Both the position numbers and the translations under genes were made by a program. Below, piece after piece: positions 11,501-20,367 of a stretch of 64,000 bases of DNA. The DNA is from an uncultured Prevotella sp. (GTDB taxonomy: Bacteria; Bacteroidota; Bacteroidia; Bacteroidales; Bacteroidaceae), in assembly GCA_934204655.1 (NCBI GenBank), contig CAKPZJ010000002.1, forward strand, positions 104,222 to 168,221, in the 5' to 3' direction. Below the pieces are notes generated by a model. That model was not told the DNA's origin. It ran no database searches and saw nothing but the letters and a program-made list of their open reading frames with translations. Position 1 is the stretch's first letter; each line of letters starts with the position of its first letter.

Positions 11501-13265
11501 AGCCCACCGAGCCGTCCATAAGGGCATTGCGCCCTGTGGCCGACAGGTGTATGTGGCCGCGGTTCATGGTGAGGGTGGCCTCGGTGTGGCCCACCTGCTT
11601 GCGCCCTATGGCGAGCTGGGCCACCCGTGCCTTGGCTGTCAGCTGGGTCGAGGTCTTCAGCGGGTCGGTGCCCGTTCCCTTGGCCTCTATGTCGGCCGTG
11701 AGGATGCCTATGCCCATGCGGGGCATGAAGTGGGCCACCTGCAGGCCGCGGGCACGTAGCTGGGCCGAGTAGGCCATGCGCCGGGTGTCTATCCAGGCCC
11801 GTCCCTGAAGCGAGCCGCGGCCCTCGGTAAGTGCCAGGGTGGCGGCATACTGTGGGCCGTGGGCCGTGAGGTGGCTTCTGAGGCGCATGCCGTAAGGCAG
11901 GGCCATCTGCCGGGCTATGGAGTGGGGCAGCAGGTTCTTAATGAAATCTATCTGGTAGGTGTTGAGGTCTATGTTGAGGTCGGCGGCCAACTTGTCGGGC
12001 AGGGTGAGGTTGCCCACAAATCCATCGACATGCAGGTCGGCCGCCGTGGGCATGCTGATGTGCAGGCCCGCCAGGTGGGCGCGCCGCAAGTTGCCTCTCA
12101 GCACGCCATCTATACGCAGCGGATAGTTGGGCAGTGTGCCGAGCAGTCCCGCGGGCAGCATGTGTCCGCCTATGGCGGCTATGTCCTGCTTGCCTATGCT
12201 GGCGTGCAGGGTCAGCGTCATCGCCCCGGGATGCAGGGAGTCCAGCACGTTGAGTGCCATGTGGGCCTGGGCCTTGATGGCCGACTCGGTGGTGGTAAGG
12301 ACCAGCATGGGCAGACGGATGGCTGCTGAGTCGATGGCTATACGCGTCTGTAGCGAGGTGAGCCGCAGTCCGCAGCGCTCCGTAAACGAGCAGGAGCGTA
12401 CTATAGCCTCTATACGTGGCGCGTGGAAGAACACCGAGTCTACCCCGAGCGACAGATGGTTGAGTGCCAAATGGTTGTAGTCCAGTCCACCGGTACGGCG
12501 AGCCAGGCGGTTGTCGTAGTAGAGCCGCCCCTGCTGCCAGTCCAGATGGCCCAAACGGTAGAGTTGGGTGTATAGGTCGAAGTATCCCTGGCTCGCTCTT
12601 ACCTGGCCTAAGTAAGCCTGTATGGCCAGCGTGTCGCCAGGCGTGTGCAGCGTTACCGCCGTTCTGTCTATGGCCAGGGCAGCCACCTTGATTTTCCAGT
12701 AGTTGGGCGCCTTCGACGTGTCGGGTGGCACGGTGTCGCTCAGTTCTATGTTCAGCCGCGCATCGCTCAGACGGGCGCTGTTAATGGTCATGTCGCTGCG
12801 CCCCAAGTCTATCCCGTGCGCCCTCACGGTGAGCAGTCCCACCGTGCCGCGCACCCGCGCCTGGTGTACTATGTTGGCTGTGTTCAGGGCCACCTGCTTC
12901 AGCTCCAGTCCGTCTATGTTTACCACGCCCCTGAGTAGCGGTAGCATCTGCACGTCGGCCACCACGCGCTGTATGTGGGCTATGGTGTCGCGCTGGGCGG
13001 GCAGGGTATCGTTGGGCTGTATCACCTGGATGCCTCTGACCTCTAAGTCGAGCGGAAAGGCCAGTTCCACGTGGTCTATGTGTATATCCATGCCCGTCTT
13101 GTCCGACGCGTAGGCCGTAACCATCCTTACGGCCCAGTTTTGTACGGGCGGCAGATAGAGCAACAGGGTGATGAGCAGCAGCAACCCCATCACGCTGGCC
13201 ACGGCGATGGCCCCTATGCGTGATGCCTTGGTGAGGTGGTGTCGTATGGTTGGAGATACTGTCAT
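8550..13265 (-). CDS. tamB: TamB-like translocation and assembly module protein
   Basis: A 1571-residue protein with one N-terminal membrane anchor (around residues 16-40, MGLLLLITLLLYLPP), then a long beta-rich, repetitive periplasmic body and a DUF490/TamB domain in the last ~400 residues (motifs GGDLRMRY, LTGRYTLYDGEM, FKFSKRLWNNRLSVNIGGKV). TamB/YhdP-type proteins form hydrophobic-groove bridges between inner and outer membranes and work with TamA or lipid transport. Its last codons overlap the tamA start by 11 bp, so translation is probably coupled. The length is typical for Bacteroidales TamB. Two copies of a promoter-like repeat lie upstream. Confidence 0.87.
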   Translation of the reverse strand: MTVSPTIRHHLTKASRIGAIAVASVMGLLLLITLLLYLPPVQNWAVRMVTAYASDKTGMDIHIDHVELAFPLDLEVRGIQVIQPNDTLPAQRDTIAHIQRVVADVQMLPLLRGVVNIDGLELKQVALNTANIVHQARVRGTVGLLTVRAHGIDLGRSDMTINSARLSDARLNIELSDTVPPDTSKAPNYWKIKVAALAIDRTAVTLHTPGDTLAIQAYLGQVRASQGYFDLYTQLYRLGHLDWQQGRLYYDNRLARRTGGLDYNHLALNHLSLGVDSVFFHAPRIEAIVRSCSFTERCGLRLTSLQTRIAIDSAAIRLPMLVLTTTESAIKAQAHMALNVLDSLHPGAMTLTLHASIGKQDIAAIGGHMLPAGLLGTLPNYPLRIDGVLRGNLRRAHLAGLHISMPTAADLHVDGFVGNLTLPDKLAADLNIDLNTYQIDFIKNLLPHSIARQMALPYGMRLRSHLTAHGPQYAATLALTEGRGSLQGRAWIDTRRMAYSAQLRARGLQVAHFMPRMGIGILTADIEAKGTGTDPLKTSTQLTAKARVAQLAIGRKQVGHTEATLTMNRGHIHLSATGRNALMDGSVGFDGIANGHYIRGTFTCDLSRADLASMGISQKPLSIGASSRIDIETNLKNYYRVLGHVADIGVSTQERTYHPENIAMDLLSTRDTTHAVVSCGDFRLDCDARGDYTRLLRQISRLTDEMKLQTKNRYIDQLRLRRHLPQARIYLNSGRQNVFARFLKWNGYEVGRLLVDASSSPLTGLNGRLSADSVVAAHFLLDTIRVTVSSDSARTLYKAQIRNNERNPDYTFNALLSGGVFERGAYASTEVYDAANRLGLRLGLAAAMVSNGIKLHMYGKEPILGYKRFDANKDNFILLADDDRISANLKLTAADGMGVQLYSDDSNAEALQDLTLSLAKFDLHKVLSVIPYMPDVEGLMNGDFHIVKTAKEFSVSSAMTVDNMVYEKCKMGNLGSEFVYMPKDNGAHYVDGTLTHDGEEVGTIKGTYTSTGGGWLDATLGLERMPMQLVNGFVPDRIVGLRGYGEGQLTVRGTLDKPTVDGEVYLDSTYLVSEPYGVQMRFADDPVRIVGSRLLFENFEMFANNDAPLNIAGALDFTDLNNMMLDVRMRATGFKIIDAKENARSEAYGKAFVNFFGSMQGPVDALRMRGKLDVLGNTDMTYVMRDAELTTDTQLDDLVKFTNFKDTTTAVTVQRPAIRGLDMDLNVSIDEGSHIMCMLNADHSNYISLIGGGDLRMRYNTSDNLTLTGRYTLYDGEMKYSLPIIPLKTFSIQDGSYLEFTGDPMNPQLHITATERVKATVSEGSSSRAVDFDCGVKLTQTLSKLGLEFVIDAPNDMTISDQLKTMATEGRSKVAVTMLASGMYLTDGNTNQFTMNSALSSFLQNEINNVAGKAMRSIGLDIGMSIDNTTTASGMHTDYNFKFSKRLWNNRLSVNIGGKVSTGADIDMRQNDNTFFDKVELEYRLGQSSSKYLRLFYDNNKYDWLEGPLGEYGAGFVWKRKLRHFRDIFHIDKRTTKPAIQNDAPATAAPGSSQEKTGAEKDNSKKKNNEK

Positions 13266-13353
13266 TATAGTCGATGTTTTGTGTCGGTAAGGTTAACGAT
13301 GGGTGCCTGTAGGCAGCAGCTGTTTAGCCCGCGGCGCCATCTGTCCTTTTTGC

Positions 13354-13491
13354 AAAGGTAGTGCAAGCCGAGCGAAATACAAAACAAATTCATTTGTTTT
13401 TATTTCCGAGGCGCCGCCTACCATCATGGCGATAGCCGTAAAGGTAGTGCAAGCCGGGCGAAATACAAAACAAATTCATTTGTTTTTATTT
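13354..13491 (-). promoter_or_regulatory. Twin promoter repeat upstream of tamB
   Basis: Two 52-bp direct repeats (13354-13405 and 13440-13491) differ by one base. Read on the minus strand, the tamB-proximal copy gives TTTG-N19-TACCTTTG, a perfect Bacteroidetes promoter (-7 at 13353-13360, -33 at 13380-13383), about 85 bp before tamB. In the distal copy the last -7 base is A instead of G, so it may be weak or dead. A related sequence sits in front of mnmA near 40336. Confidence 0.7.
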
Positions 13492-13558
13492 ACAAAGGCC
13501 ATGGTGACTGCCCCAACAGGGCTAATGCCTGCCCAGGGTGGTGTGATAGCCTCTCCAA

Positions 13559-13638
13559 TTCTAAAGACCACCTCCAGCTTGCTGGGAGCCGTCTTTAGTG
13601 AGCTGGGAGCCGTCTTTAGAAACGTAAAGGTCGGTCTT
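13559..13638. repeat. Dispersed repeat element, copy 1
   Basis: On the minus strand this reads GACCTTTACG followed by two ~21-bp units of the form CTAAAGACGGCTCCCAGC and then an inverted end (GGTGGTCTTTAG). The same layout recurs at 36980-37043 and, diverged, at 59050-59127. It lies in the ~750-bp tamB-pheT gap (13266-14016), which otherwise shows only promoters; the open frames there have no protein-like features. Confidence 0.7.
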
Positions 13639-13936
13639 TTCATTTTTCCCGCCTATCATTGGTTCACCAATGACGGTTCCCTGCGTAGTGTTTTTTACTT
13701 TTTATTCTCGCTATTGGTATTAGGGGGCATTGTTTCTTATTCTAAAATTGTGGAAAGATGAGTACGGGAATGGTCAAAAAAGTTTCCACCAATCACCCCT
13801 GCCTTGGCGGCCCTCGCCGCGGCCCCTTTGGCCCTTGCCGGAGCCGTCGGGCAGCACCCCGCGGCGGTCGCTATCGCGCGCGTATATATAAATAAGGTAG
13901 CAAATGGCTGTCGGGACAAACATTACAGCCGAAAAA

Positions 13937-13968
13937 GTTGCGTAAATGATGGAAAAGTATTACTTTTG
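13937..13968 (+). promoter_or_regulatory. Promoter of pheT operon
   Basis: GTTG (13937-13940), a 20-bp spacer and TACTTTTG (13961-13968) match the Bacteroidetes primary-sigma pattern. The pheT ATG lies 49 bp downstream. Confidence 0.6.
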
Positions 13969-14016
13969 CGACCAAATAACAAAGAGCGAAAAGTATAATA
14001 AAAAAGATAATAACCA

Positions 14017-16485
14017 ATGAATATCTCTTATAAGTGGCTGAAGGAATATGTAGACTTCAGTCTTACTCCACAGGAAGTAGCCGATGCCTTGACATCTACC
14101 GGCTTGGAGGTCGACGCGCTCGAAGAAGTGCAGAGCATCCGTGGCGGCCTGAAGGGTCTCTACGTCGGCGAGGTGCTTACCTGTGAGCCCCATCCCAACT
14201 CTGACCATCTCCACATCACTACTGTCGACCTGGGCAAGGATGCCCCACAGCAGATAGTGTGTGGAGCACCCAACGTGGCCGCTGGCCAGAAGGTTATCGT
14301 GGCCGATTTGGGCTGCGTGCTCTACGATGGTGACAAGGAGTTTACCATCAAGCGCAGTAAGCTACGTGGAGTGGAGTCGCTCGGCATGATCTGTGCTGAG
14401 GACGAGATAGGAGTAGGCTCCAGCCACGATGGAATTATCGTTCTGCCGGCCGACGCACCTGTCGGGCAGCCGGCTGCTGAGTATTATCATCTGGAGAGCG
14501 ACTGGGTGATAGAGATTGACATCACCGCCAACCGCTCTGACGCCCTGTCGCACTACGGTGTGGCCCGCGACCTGTATGCTTGGTTGCGCCGCAATGGCTA
14601 TGAGACCAGCCTGCACCGCCCTGACTGTAGCGCGTTCCGGGTTGACAGCGAGAATCTGCCCATTGATGTAGAGATAGAGAACACCGAGGCTTGCAAGCGT
14701 TATGCCTGCGTGAGTATCAGTGGCTGCGAGGTCAAGGAGAGTCCCCAGTGGCTCAAGGACCGTCTCAGCACTATCGGCCTGCGTCCTATCAACAACATCG
14801 TGGACATTACCAACTATATTATGATGGCCTATGGCCAGCCCATGCACTGCTTTGATGCCGATATGGTCAAGGGCCACCGCATCGTGGTGCGCACACAGCC
14901 TGAGGGCACCCCCTTTGTTACCCTCGACGGTGAGGAGCACAAGTTGGGCGAGCACGACCTGAGCATCTGCAATGCCGAGGAGCCTATGTGTATCGCCGGC
15001 ATCTTCGGCGGCAAGGGCTCGGGTACCTACGAGACCACTACCAACGTGGTTCTTGAGAGCGCTTACTTCCACCCCACATGGATTCGTAAGAGTGCCCGTC
15101 GCCACGGCCTCTCTACCGATGCCTCGTACCGCTTCGAGCGTGGCATAGACCCCAACGGTACCATCTACGCCCTTAAACAGGCGGCTATCCTGTGTGCCGA
15201 GCTGGCTGGCGGCAAGGTGTCGATGCAGATTAAGGATGTCTATCCTGCTCCCATCGCCGACGCGCAGGTCCGCCTGGACTACGAGTACTGCGACCGCCTC
15301 ATCGGCAAGGCCATCGGCCATGACATGATACGCCAGATAGCAGAGAGCCTGGAGATGAAGGTTACTGCCGAGGATGCCGAGGGGCTCAACCTGGACGTAC
15401 CGGCTTACCGTGTCGACGTACAGCGTCCCTGCGACGTGGTAGAGGATATCTTGCGTATCTACGGGTACAATAATGTGGAGATACCGACCCAGTTGAAATC
15501 GTCGCTCACCGTTCAGACCGAAGAGGATGCCGAGTACAGGCTGCTGAACCTTGTGGGCGAGCAGCTGGTGGGCTGCGGCTTCTATGAGATAATGAACAAC
15601 TCGCTCACCAAGGTAAGCTACTACGAGCAGACTGAGCTCAATGCTTATCCCTGGGAACGCACCGTGAAGGTGATGAACCCTCTGAGCGCCGACTTAGGTG
15701 TGATGAGACAGACACTGCTTTTCGGCGGGCTCGAAAGCATCATGCGCAATGTGAACCGCAAGAACGCCAATCTGCGTTTCTTCGAGGTGGGCAACTGCTA
15801 TCACTACGATCAGGCTCGCTGGAGCTACGAGGATCCCTCTAAGGCTTATACCGAGGAGACCCACGTGGGCCTCTGGGTTACTGGCAAGCGTGTTTCGGGC
15901 TCGTGGGCCCATCCCGATGAGGACAGCTCTTTCTACGAGCTCAAGGCTTACGTCCAGAATATATTTGCCCGCGTCGGCCTGGCCAAGAATATGACCGTGG
16001 TAGAGCAGAGCGATAACAATATTTTCGCTGCCGGCCTCAAGGTGATGACCCGTGGCGGCAAGGTAGTGGCTGAAATGGGTATCCTGGCTCACCGCTTACT
16101 GAAGATGGCCGACATAGCTAACCCCGTGTACTATGCCGACATCAACTGGAATGTGCTGATGAAAGCTGTGCGTAAACTCAAGCTGGAGTATCAGGAAATA
16201 TCTAAGTACCCGGCTGTGAGCCGAGACCTCGCCCTGCTGATAGACAACAGCGTGAAGTTTGCCCAAATAGAGGAGGTGGCCCTGCAGACTGAGAAGAAGT
16301 TGCTCAAGAGGGTAGAGCTGTTTGACGTGTACCAGGGTAAGAACCTGCCAGCCGGCAAGAAGAGCTACGCGGTAAACTTCATACTTCAGGATGCTACCCG
16401 CACGCTCAACGACAAGGCCATTGATGCCATCATGACAAAGTTAATAAACAACCTAACAAATAAACTGGGAGCAGAGCTCCGATAA
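14017..16485 (+). CDS. pheT: Phenylalanine--tRNA ligase beta subunit
   Basis: An 822-residue protein of normal length for PheT. It starts MNISYKWLKEYVDFSLTP, followed by the tRNA-binding OB domain (CEPHPNSDHLHITTVDLG near residue 55), the B3/B4 editing region, B5 domains and the C-terminal anticodon-binding FDX-ACB domain (AVSRDLALLID, KSYAVNFILQDATRTL). Together with PheS, encoded elsewhere, it charges tRNA-Phe in the cytoplasm. yebC follows after 13 bp on the same strand, so the two are probably cotranscribed from the promoter at 13937-13968. The identification is secure. Confidence 0.96.
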   Translation: MNISYKWLKEYVDFSLTPQEVADALTSTGLEVDALEEVQSIRGGLKGLYVGEVLTCEPHPNSDHLHITTVDLGKDAPQQIVCGAPNVAAGQKVIVADLGCVLYDGDKEFTIKRSKLRGVESLGMICAEDEIGVGSSHDGIIVLPADAPVGQPAAEYYHLESDWVIEIDITANRSDALSHYGVARDLYAWLRRNGYETSLHRPDCSAFRVDSENLPIDVEIENTEACKRYACVSISGCEVKESPQWLKDRLSTIGLRPINNIVDITNYIMMAYGQPMHCFDADMVKGHRIVVRTQPEGTPFVTLDGEEHKLGEHDLSICNAEEPMCIAGIFGGKGSGTYETTTNVVLESAYFHPTWIRKSARRHGLSTDASYRFERGIDPNGTIYALKQAAILCAELAGGKVSMQIKDVYPAPIADAQVRLDYEYCDRLIGKAIGHDMIRQIAESLEMKVTAEDAEGLNLDVPAYRVDVQRPCDVVEDILRIYGYNNVEIPTQLKSSLTVQTEEDAEYRLLNLVGEQLVGCGFYEIMNNSLTKVSYYEQTELNAYPWERTVKVMNPLSADLGVMRQTLLFGGLESIMRNVNRKNANLRFFEVGNCYHYDQARWSYEDPSKAYTEETHVGLWVTGKRVSGSWAHPDEDSSFYELKAYVQNIFARVGLAKNMTVVEQSDNNIFAAGLKVMTRGGKVVAEMGILAHRLLKMADIANPVYYADINWNVLMKAVRKLKLEYQEISKYPAVSRDLALLIDNSVKFAQIEEVALQTEKKLLKRVELFDVYQGKNLPAGKKSYAVNFILQDATRTLNDKAIDAIMTKLINNLTNKLGAELR

Positions 16486-16498
16486 AAAATCAAACCCA

Positions 16499-17230
16499 AT
16501 GGGAAGAGCATTTGAATATCGTAAAGCTACAAAGTTAAAGAGATGGGGTCATATGGCCCGGACGTTTACTAAACTCGGCAAGCAGATTGCCATCGCAGTG
16601 AAGGCTGGAGGCCCAGAGCCAGAGAACAACCCTACGCTGCGTGCCATCATCGCTACCTGTAAGCGAGAGAACATGCCGAAGGACAACATAGAGCGCGCCA
16701 TCAAAAACGCTATGGGCAAGGACCAGAGCGAGTACAAGGAGGTGCCCTATGAGGGCTACGGCCCCCACGGAATTGCCATCTTTGTGGACAGCCTTACTGA
16801 TAATACCACCCGCACAGTCGCCGACGTGCGTTCGGTGTTCAACAAGTTTAATGGAAACCTCGGCACGCAGGGTTCCCTCAGTTTCCTGTTCGACCACAAG
16901 GCCGTTTTCACCTTTAAAATGAAAGACGGCATGAGTATGGACGACCTTATACTCGAACTTATTGACTTCGGTGTAGACGATGAGTACGACATCGACGAGG
17001 AAGAGGACGAGGTGACCATCTATGGCGACCCCAAGAGCTTTGGCGATATCCAGCACTATCTGGAGCAGAACGGCTACGAGATTACGAGTGCTGAGTTTAC
17101 CCGTATCCCTAACGACCTGAAGGACGTAACGCCTGAGCAGCGCGAGACTATTGACAAGATGGTTGAGAAACTTGAAGAGTTTGATGACGTTCAGAACGTC
17201 TATACCAACATGAAGCCTGCCGAGGACTAA
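16499..17230 (+). CDS. yebC: YebC/PmpR-family protein
   Basis: A 243-residue protein with the family start MGRAFEYRKATKLKRW, then FTKLGKQIAIAVK, CKRENMPKDNIERAI and YEGYGPHGIAI. YebC/PmpR proteins were described as DNA-binding regulators; some members (YebC2 type) assist ribosomes at proline-rich stretches, and which role applies here is not decidable from sequence. An acidic insert (DIDEEEDE) lies near residues 162-169. It sits 13 bp after pheT and 7 bp before the TSCPD gene, in an apparent pheT-yebC-TSCPD operon that ends at a strong terminator. Confidence 0.93.
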   Translation: MGRAFEYRKATKLKRWGHMARTFTKLGKQIAIAVKAGGPEPENNPTLRAIIATCKRENMPKDNIERAIKNAMGKDQSEYKEVPYEGYGPHGIAIFVDSLTDNTTRTVADVRSVFNKFNGNLGTQGSLSFLFDHKAVFTFKMKDGMSMDDLILELIDFGVDDEYDIDEEEDEVTIYGDPKSFGDIQHYLEQNGYEITSAEFTRIPNDLKDVTPEQRETIDKMVEKLEEFDDVQNVYTNMKPAED

Positions 17231-17237
17231 GATAGCT

Positions 17238-17489
17238 ATGAAGCATTATACATACACTACTCAGGGTACTTGCAGTAAGGTCATTGACATAGACGTGGAT
17301 GACAACGGCTACGTCCAGGATGTTCACTTCCTGGGCGGGTGCCATGGCAACCTGCAGGGCATCTGTGCCCTCATCAAGGGTATGAAGGCCACCGATGTCA
17401 AAGCACGTCTCCAAGGCATACGTTGTGGCAACAAGCCCACCAGTTGTCCTGACCAGTTGGCTACGGCCTTGGAGCAGATGGGCCTCTGA
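17238..17489 (+). CDS. TSCPD-domain protein (TIGR03905-like)
   Basis: An 83-residue protein with the features of the small TSCPD family: YTTQGTCSKV near the start, FLGGCHGNLQG in the middle and PTSCPDQLA near the end. The conserved cysteines suggest metal or cofactor binding. Similar domains occur at the C-terminus of some vitamin-B12-dependent ribonucleotide reductases. Its biochemical role is unknown. It starts 7 bp after yebC and is followed by a hairpin terminator. Confidence 0.85.
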   Translation: MKHYTYTTQGTCSKVIDIDVDDNGYVQDVHFLGGCHGNLQGICALIKGMKATDVKARLQGIRCGNKPTSCPDQLATALEQMGL

Positions 17490-17508
17490 TGTAATGGGCG
17501 ATATAAGT

Positions 17509-17541
17509 AAAGCGGGCACCGGATTATCCGATGCCCGCTTT
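17509..17541. terminator. Hairpin terminator between convergent genes
   Basis: AAAGCGGGCA pairs perfectly with TGCCCGCTTT around a short loop that itself contains CGGA/TCCG. It lies between the end of the TSCPD gene (+) and the end of the lipoprotein gene (-), and its A/T-rich flanks would serve both strands. Confidence 0.85.
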
Positions 17542-17587
17542 ATATGTATAGGCAGTCCCTATATATATAATAAGGTATAGGGAAGGG

Positions 17588-17983
17588 TTAGCGGTAGTCT
17601 TTGGGGCCGAACTTGTCAGTGTAGAGCACCACCGAGGGATGCTGCTGCGAGCGGCAGACGTAGGCGAAGACGAAACCAGCCTCCTTGTAGGCTTTCAGGC
17701 TGGTCGACTCGCGTATAGACTGCGTGAGCTGGGTGTGTAAATCCTTACGATGCTGGTCTACGAGTACCTTATCGTCCATCTTGTCGGTAAAGGTGCAGTA
17801 GTAGGAGTACACGCGGGTGTCTTTGTTGAACGCCACGCTGTCGGTGCGTACGCAGTTGTTGACCGGGGTGGGGCAGTAGCGCTCCGTATATTCGCGGGCC
17901 TCGCGCTCGGCCTTGTCTTCTATACTCTCGTGGCAGGCTGTAAACGCCAGGGCCGCGATGACGGATAGTGTAAATGCTCTCAT
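17588..17983 (-). CDS. Small lipoprotein of unknown function
   Basis: A 131-residue protein starting MRAFTLSVIAALAFTAC, a signal peptide with a lipobox ending at Cys17. This start is preferred over an ATG 13 codons upstream because it places the signal peptide at the N-terminus. The mature part is hydrophilic, with cysteines in YCPTPVNNC and YCTF that could pair. No family was recognised. On the minus strand a TACCTTTG -7 box lies at 18012-18019, about 30 bp upstream. It converges with the pheT operon and is divergent from lepA. Confidence 0.75.
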   Translation of the reverse strand: MRAFTLSVIAALAFTACHESIEDKAEREAREYTERYCPTPVNNCVRTDSVAFNKDTRVYSYYCTFTDKMDDKVLVDQHRKDLHTQLTQSIRESTSLKAYKEAGFVFAYVCRSQQHPSVVLYTDKFGPKDYR

Positions 17984-18230
17984 ACGATGAATAATGTTGT
18001 CTCTCGATTTGCAAAGGTACAAATATTAGCCAAAATCCCATCATCTTTGTAAATAAGATTGTGGCTCCGTGCGGGCAGGAGGCAAAATATTCTGCCGTGC
18101 CTGCCGTTATCTGCACGATTTTCAGTAACTTTGCAAAAAATAGATGCGCACCGGGCGCTTGCCAGGACAGCCGTTTCTGTGCTGCTGCTGATGGCAATCA
18201 CCCGGGCGATACTCATAAACGAAAAATCCG

Positions 18231-20012
18231 ATGGAACATATCAGAAATTTCTGTATCATTGCACACATAGACCATGGAAAGTCTACGCTGGCAGACCGCT
18301 TGCTTGAGCGTACGAAGACCATCCAGATAACCGAGGGCCAGATGCTGGACAACATGGACCTGGAGCGCGAACGCGGAATAACCATTAAGAGTCACGCCAT
18401 ACAGATGGAGTATCAGACGGGCGGCGAGAAATATATACTGAACCTCATAGACACTCCGGGACACGTAGACTTCTCGTATGAGGTATCGCGCAGCATCGCC
18501 GCGTGCGAGGGCGCGCTGTTGGTGGTCGATGCTACGCAGGGCGTGCAGGCCCAGACCATCTCCAACCTGTACATGGCCATAGAGCACGACCTGGAGATAA
18601 TACCCGTCATCAACAAGATAGACATGCCCAGCGCCATGCCCGACGAGGTAGAGGACGAGATAGTAGACCTGATAGGCTGCGACCGCACGGACATCATTCG
18701 CGCGTCGGGCAAGACCGGCGAGGGTGTCGACGAGATACTTGAGGCCGTGGTAAAGCGTATCCCCGCACCCACGGGCGATGCCAAGGCCCCGCTGCAAGCC
18801 CTTATCTTTGACTCGCTCTTCAACTCGTTTCGCGGTATCATCACCCTCTGCAAGGTAGAGAACGGCGTGATACGCAAGGGAGATAAGGTGAAGTTCTTCA
18901 ACACGGGCATGGAGTACACTGCCGACGAGGTGGGCGTGCTCAAGATGGACATGATACCCACCCCCGAGCTCTCTACGGGCGAGGTGGGCTACATCATCAG
19001 CGGCATCAAGAACGCTAAGGAGGTCAAGGTGGGCGACACCATTACCCATGTAGGCGCGCCATGTGCCGAGGCCATCGCTGGATTCCAGGAGGTCAAGCCT
19101 ATGGTCTTCGCTGGTGTCTATCCCATCGACCCGTCCGAGTATGAGAACCTGCGCGCCTCGTTGGAGAAACTGCAGCTCAACGATGCCTCGCTCACGTTCA
19201 TGCCCGAGTCGTCGGTAGCCCTCGGCTTCGGTTTCCGATGCGGCTTCTTGGGGCTGCTGCACATGGAAATAGTCCAGGAGAGGCTCGACCGCGAGTTCAA
19301 CATGGACGTTATCACTACCGTGCCCAACGTATCGTACATGGTGTACGACAAGCACGGCAACGCCAAGGAAGTTCACAATCCCTCGGGCCTGCCCGACCAG
19401 ACCCAGATAGAACATATCGAGGAGCCTTACATCCGCGCCACTATTATCACTGACGCCAACTACATTGGCCCTATCATGAAACTCTGCCTGGACAAGCGCG
19501 GTGAGCTTATCAACCAAGAGTACGTGAGCGGCAACCGTGTGGAGCTACATTTTATGCTGCCTCTCGGCGAGATAGTCATAGACTTCTACGACAAGCTCAA
19601 GTCTATCAGCAAGGGCTATGCCTCCTTTGACTACCACATAGATAGCTTCAGACCCTCCAAGTTGGCCAAACTCGACATACTGCTCAACGGCGAGTCGGTA
19701 GATGCCCTCTCCACGCTTACACATGAAAGCAATGCGGTGTCCCTGGGCCGCAAGATGTGCGAAAAGCTCAAGGAACTGATTCCCAGGCAGCAGTTTGACA
19801 TAGCCATTCAGGCTGCCATAGGGGCCAAGATAGTGGCCCGCGAGACCGTGAAGCAGGTGCGCAAGGACGTAACCGCCAAGTGCTATGGTGGCGACGTGAG
19901 CCGTAAGCGTAAACTGCTCGAGAAGCAGAAGAAAGGTAAGAAGCGGATGAAGCAGATAGGCAATGTAGAGGTGCCGCAGAAAGCTTTTTTGGCGGTACTG
20001 AAGCTCGACTGA
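18231..20012 (+). CDS. lepA: Elongation factor 4 (LepA)
   Basis: A 593-residue translational GTPase of expected length. G1 is AHIDHGKST near residue 11, G3 DTPGHVDF and G4 NKIDMP. Domains II and III follow, and then the LepA-specific C-terminus with its basic tail ([19 protein letters not shown]). LepA acts on ribosomes and affects initiation or back-translocation under stress. A TAACTTTG box at 18126-18133 lies ~100 bp upstream. The identification is secure. Confidence 0.97.
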   Translation: MEHIRNFCIIAHIDHGKSTLADRLLERTKTIQITEGQMLDNMDLERERGITIKSHAIQMEYQTGGEKYILNLIDTPGHVDFSYEVSRSIAACEGALLVVDATQGVQAQTISNLYMAIEHDLEIIPVINKIDMPSAMPDEVEDEIVDLIGCDRTDIIRASGKTGEGVDEILEAVVKRIPAPTGDAKAPLQALIFDSLFNSFRGIITLCKVENGVIRKGDKVKFFNTGMEYTADEVGVLKMDMIPTPELSTGEVGYIISGIKNAKEVKVGDTITHVGAPCAEAIAGFQEVKPMVFAGVYPIDPSEYENLRASLEKLQLNDASLTFMPESSVALGFGFRCGFLGLLHMEIVQERLDREFNMDVITTVPNVSYMVYDKHGNAKEVHNPSGLPDQTQIEHIEEPYIRATIITDANYIGPIMKLCLDKRGELINQEYVSGNRVELHFMLPLGEIVIDFYDKLKSISKGYASFDYHIDSFRPSKLAKLDILLNGESVDALSTLTHESNAVSLGRKMCEKLKELIPRQQFDIAIQAAIGAKIVARETVKQVRKDVTAKCYGGDVSRKRKLLEKQKKGKKRMKQIGNVEVPQKAFLAVLKLD

Positions 20013-20044
20013 CAGCTGCGACACTCGCCCCATTCACATAGATG

Positions 20045-20088
20045 GCCTCCATCCAGCCCCGGATACTCACTCTGGGCAGGGTGGAGGC
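20045..20088 (+). terminator. Probable lepA terminator hairpin
   Basis: GCCTCCATCC pairs with GGGTGGAGGC (10 bp, one G-T) around a ~24-nt loop, 33 bp after the lepA stop. The following TTCTTG is only weakly T-rich. Confidence 0.6.
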
Positions 20089-20231
20089 TTCTTGATATGG
20101 CACGGGTGTCACCCCAGTCTTCCGAGCAGGCTCGTGTCGCTCGGAAAGTACTTTTTAGTGAGTCAAAAGGTGCCCGATAAGCCCCATAATGACAATCTGC
20201 AAAGAAAAAATGAAAAAACTTAGCTATTTTC

Positions 20232-20262
20232 TTTGCAAAGTCTGCCTTTTCTACTACCTTTG
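20232..20262 (+). promoter_or_regulatory. Promoter of the Crp/Fnr-type regulator
   Basis: TTTG at 20232-20235, a 19-bp spacer and TACCTTTG at 20255-20262 match the consensus exactly. The gene starts ~105 bp downstream, leaving an untranslated leader. The rest of the 20013-20367 gap shows only the lepA hairpin. Confidence 0.7.
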
Positions 20263-20367
20263 CATTGAGTAGGCTTCGGTCTCTGGCATCAGGATAGGTT
20301 CACATTATCCTGCTGCCCATCTTTAGCAATACTGGTAACAATACTAACAGACAAGCAAAGTTAACCC

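Noticed and set aside
13303..13761. 152-codon plus-strand frame in the tamB-pheT gap
   Set aside because: It runs through promoter repeats and a dispersed repeat element and repeats itself because the DNA does; no protein features.
18213..19517. 434-codon minus-strand frame opposite lepA
   Set aside because: Antisense of the LepA GTP-binding domains; composition is a shadow of the codon bias.
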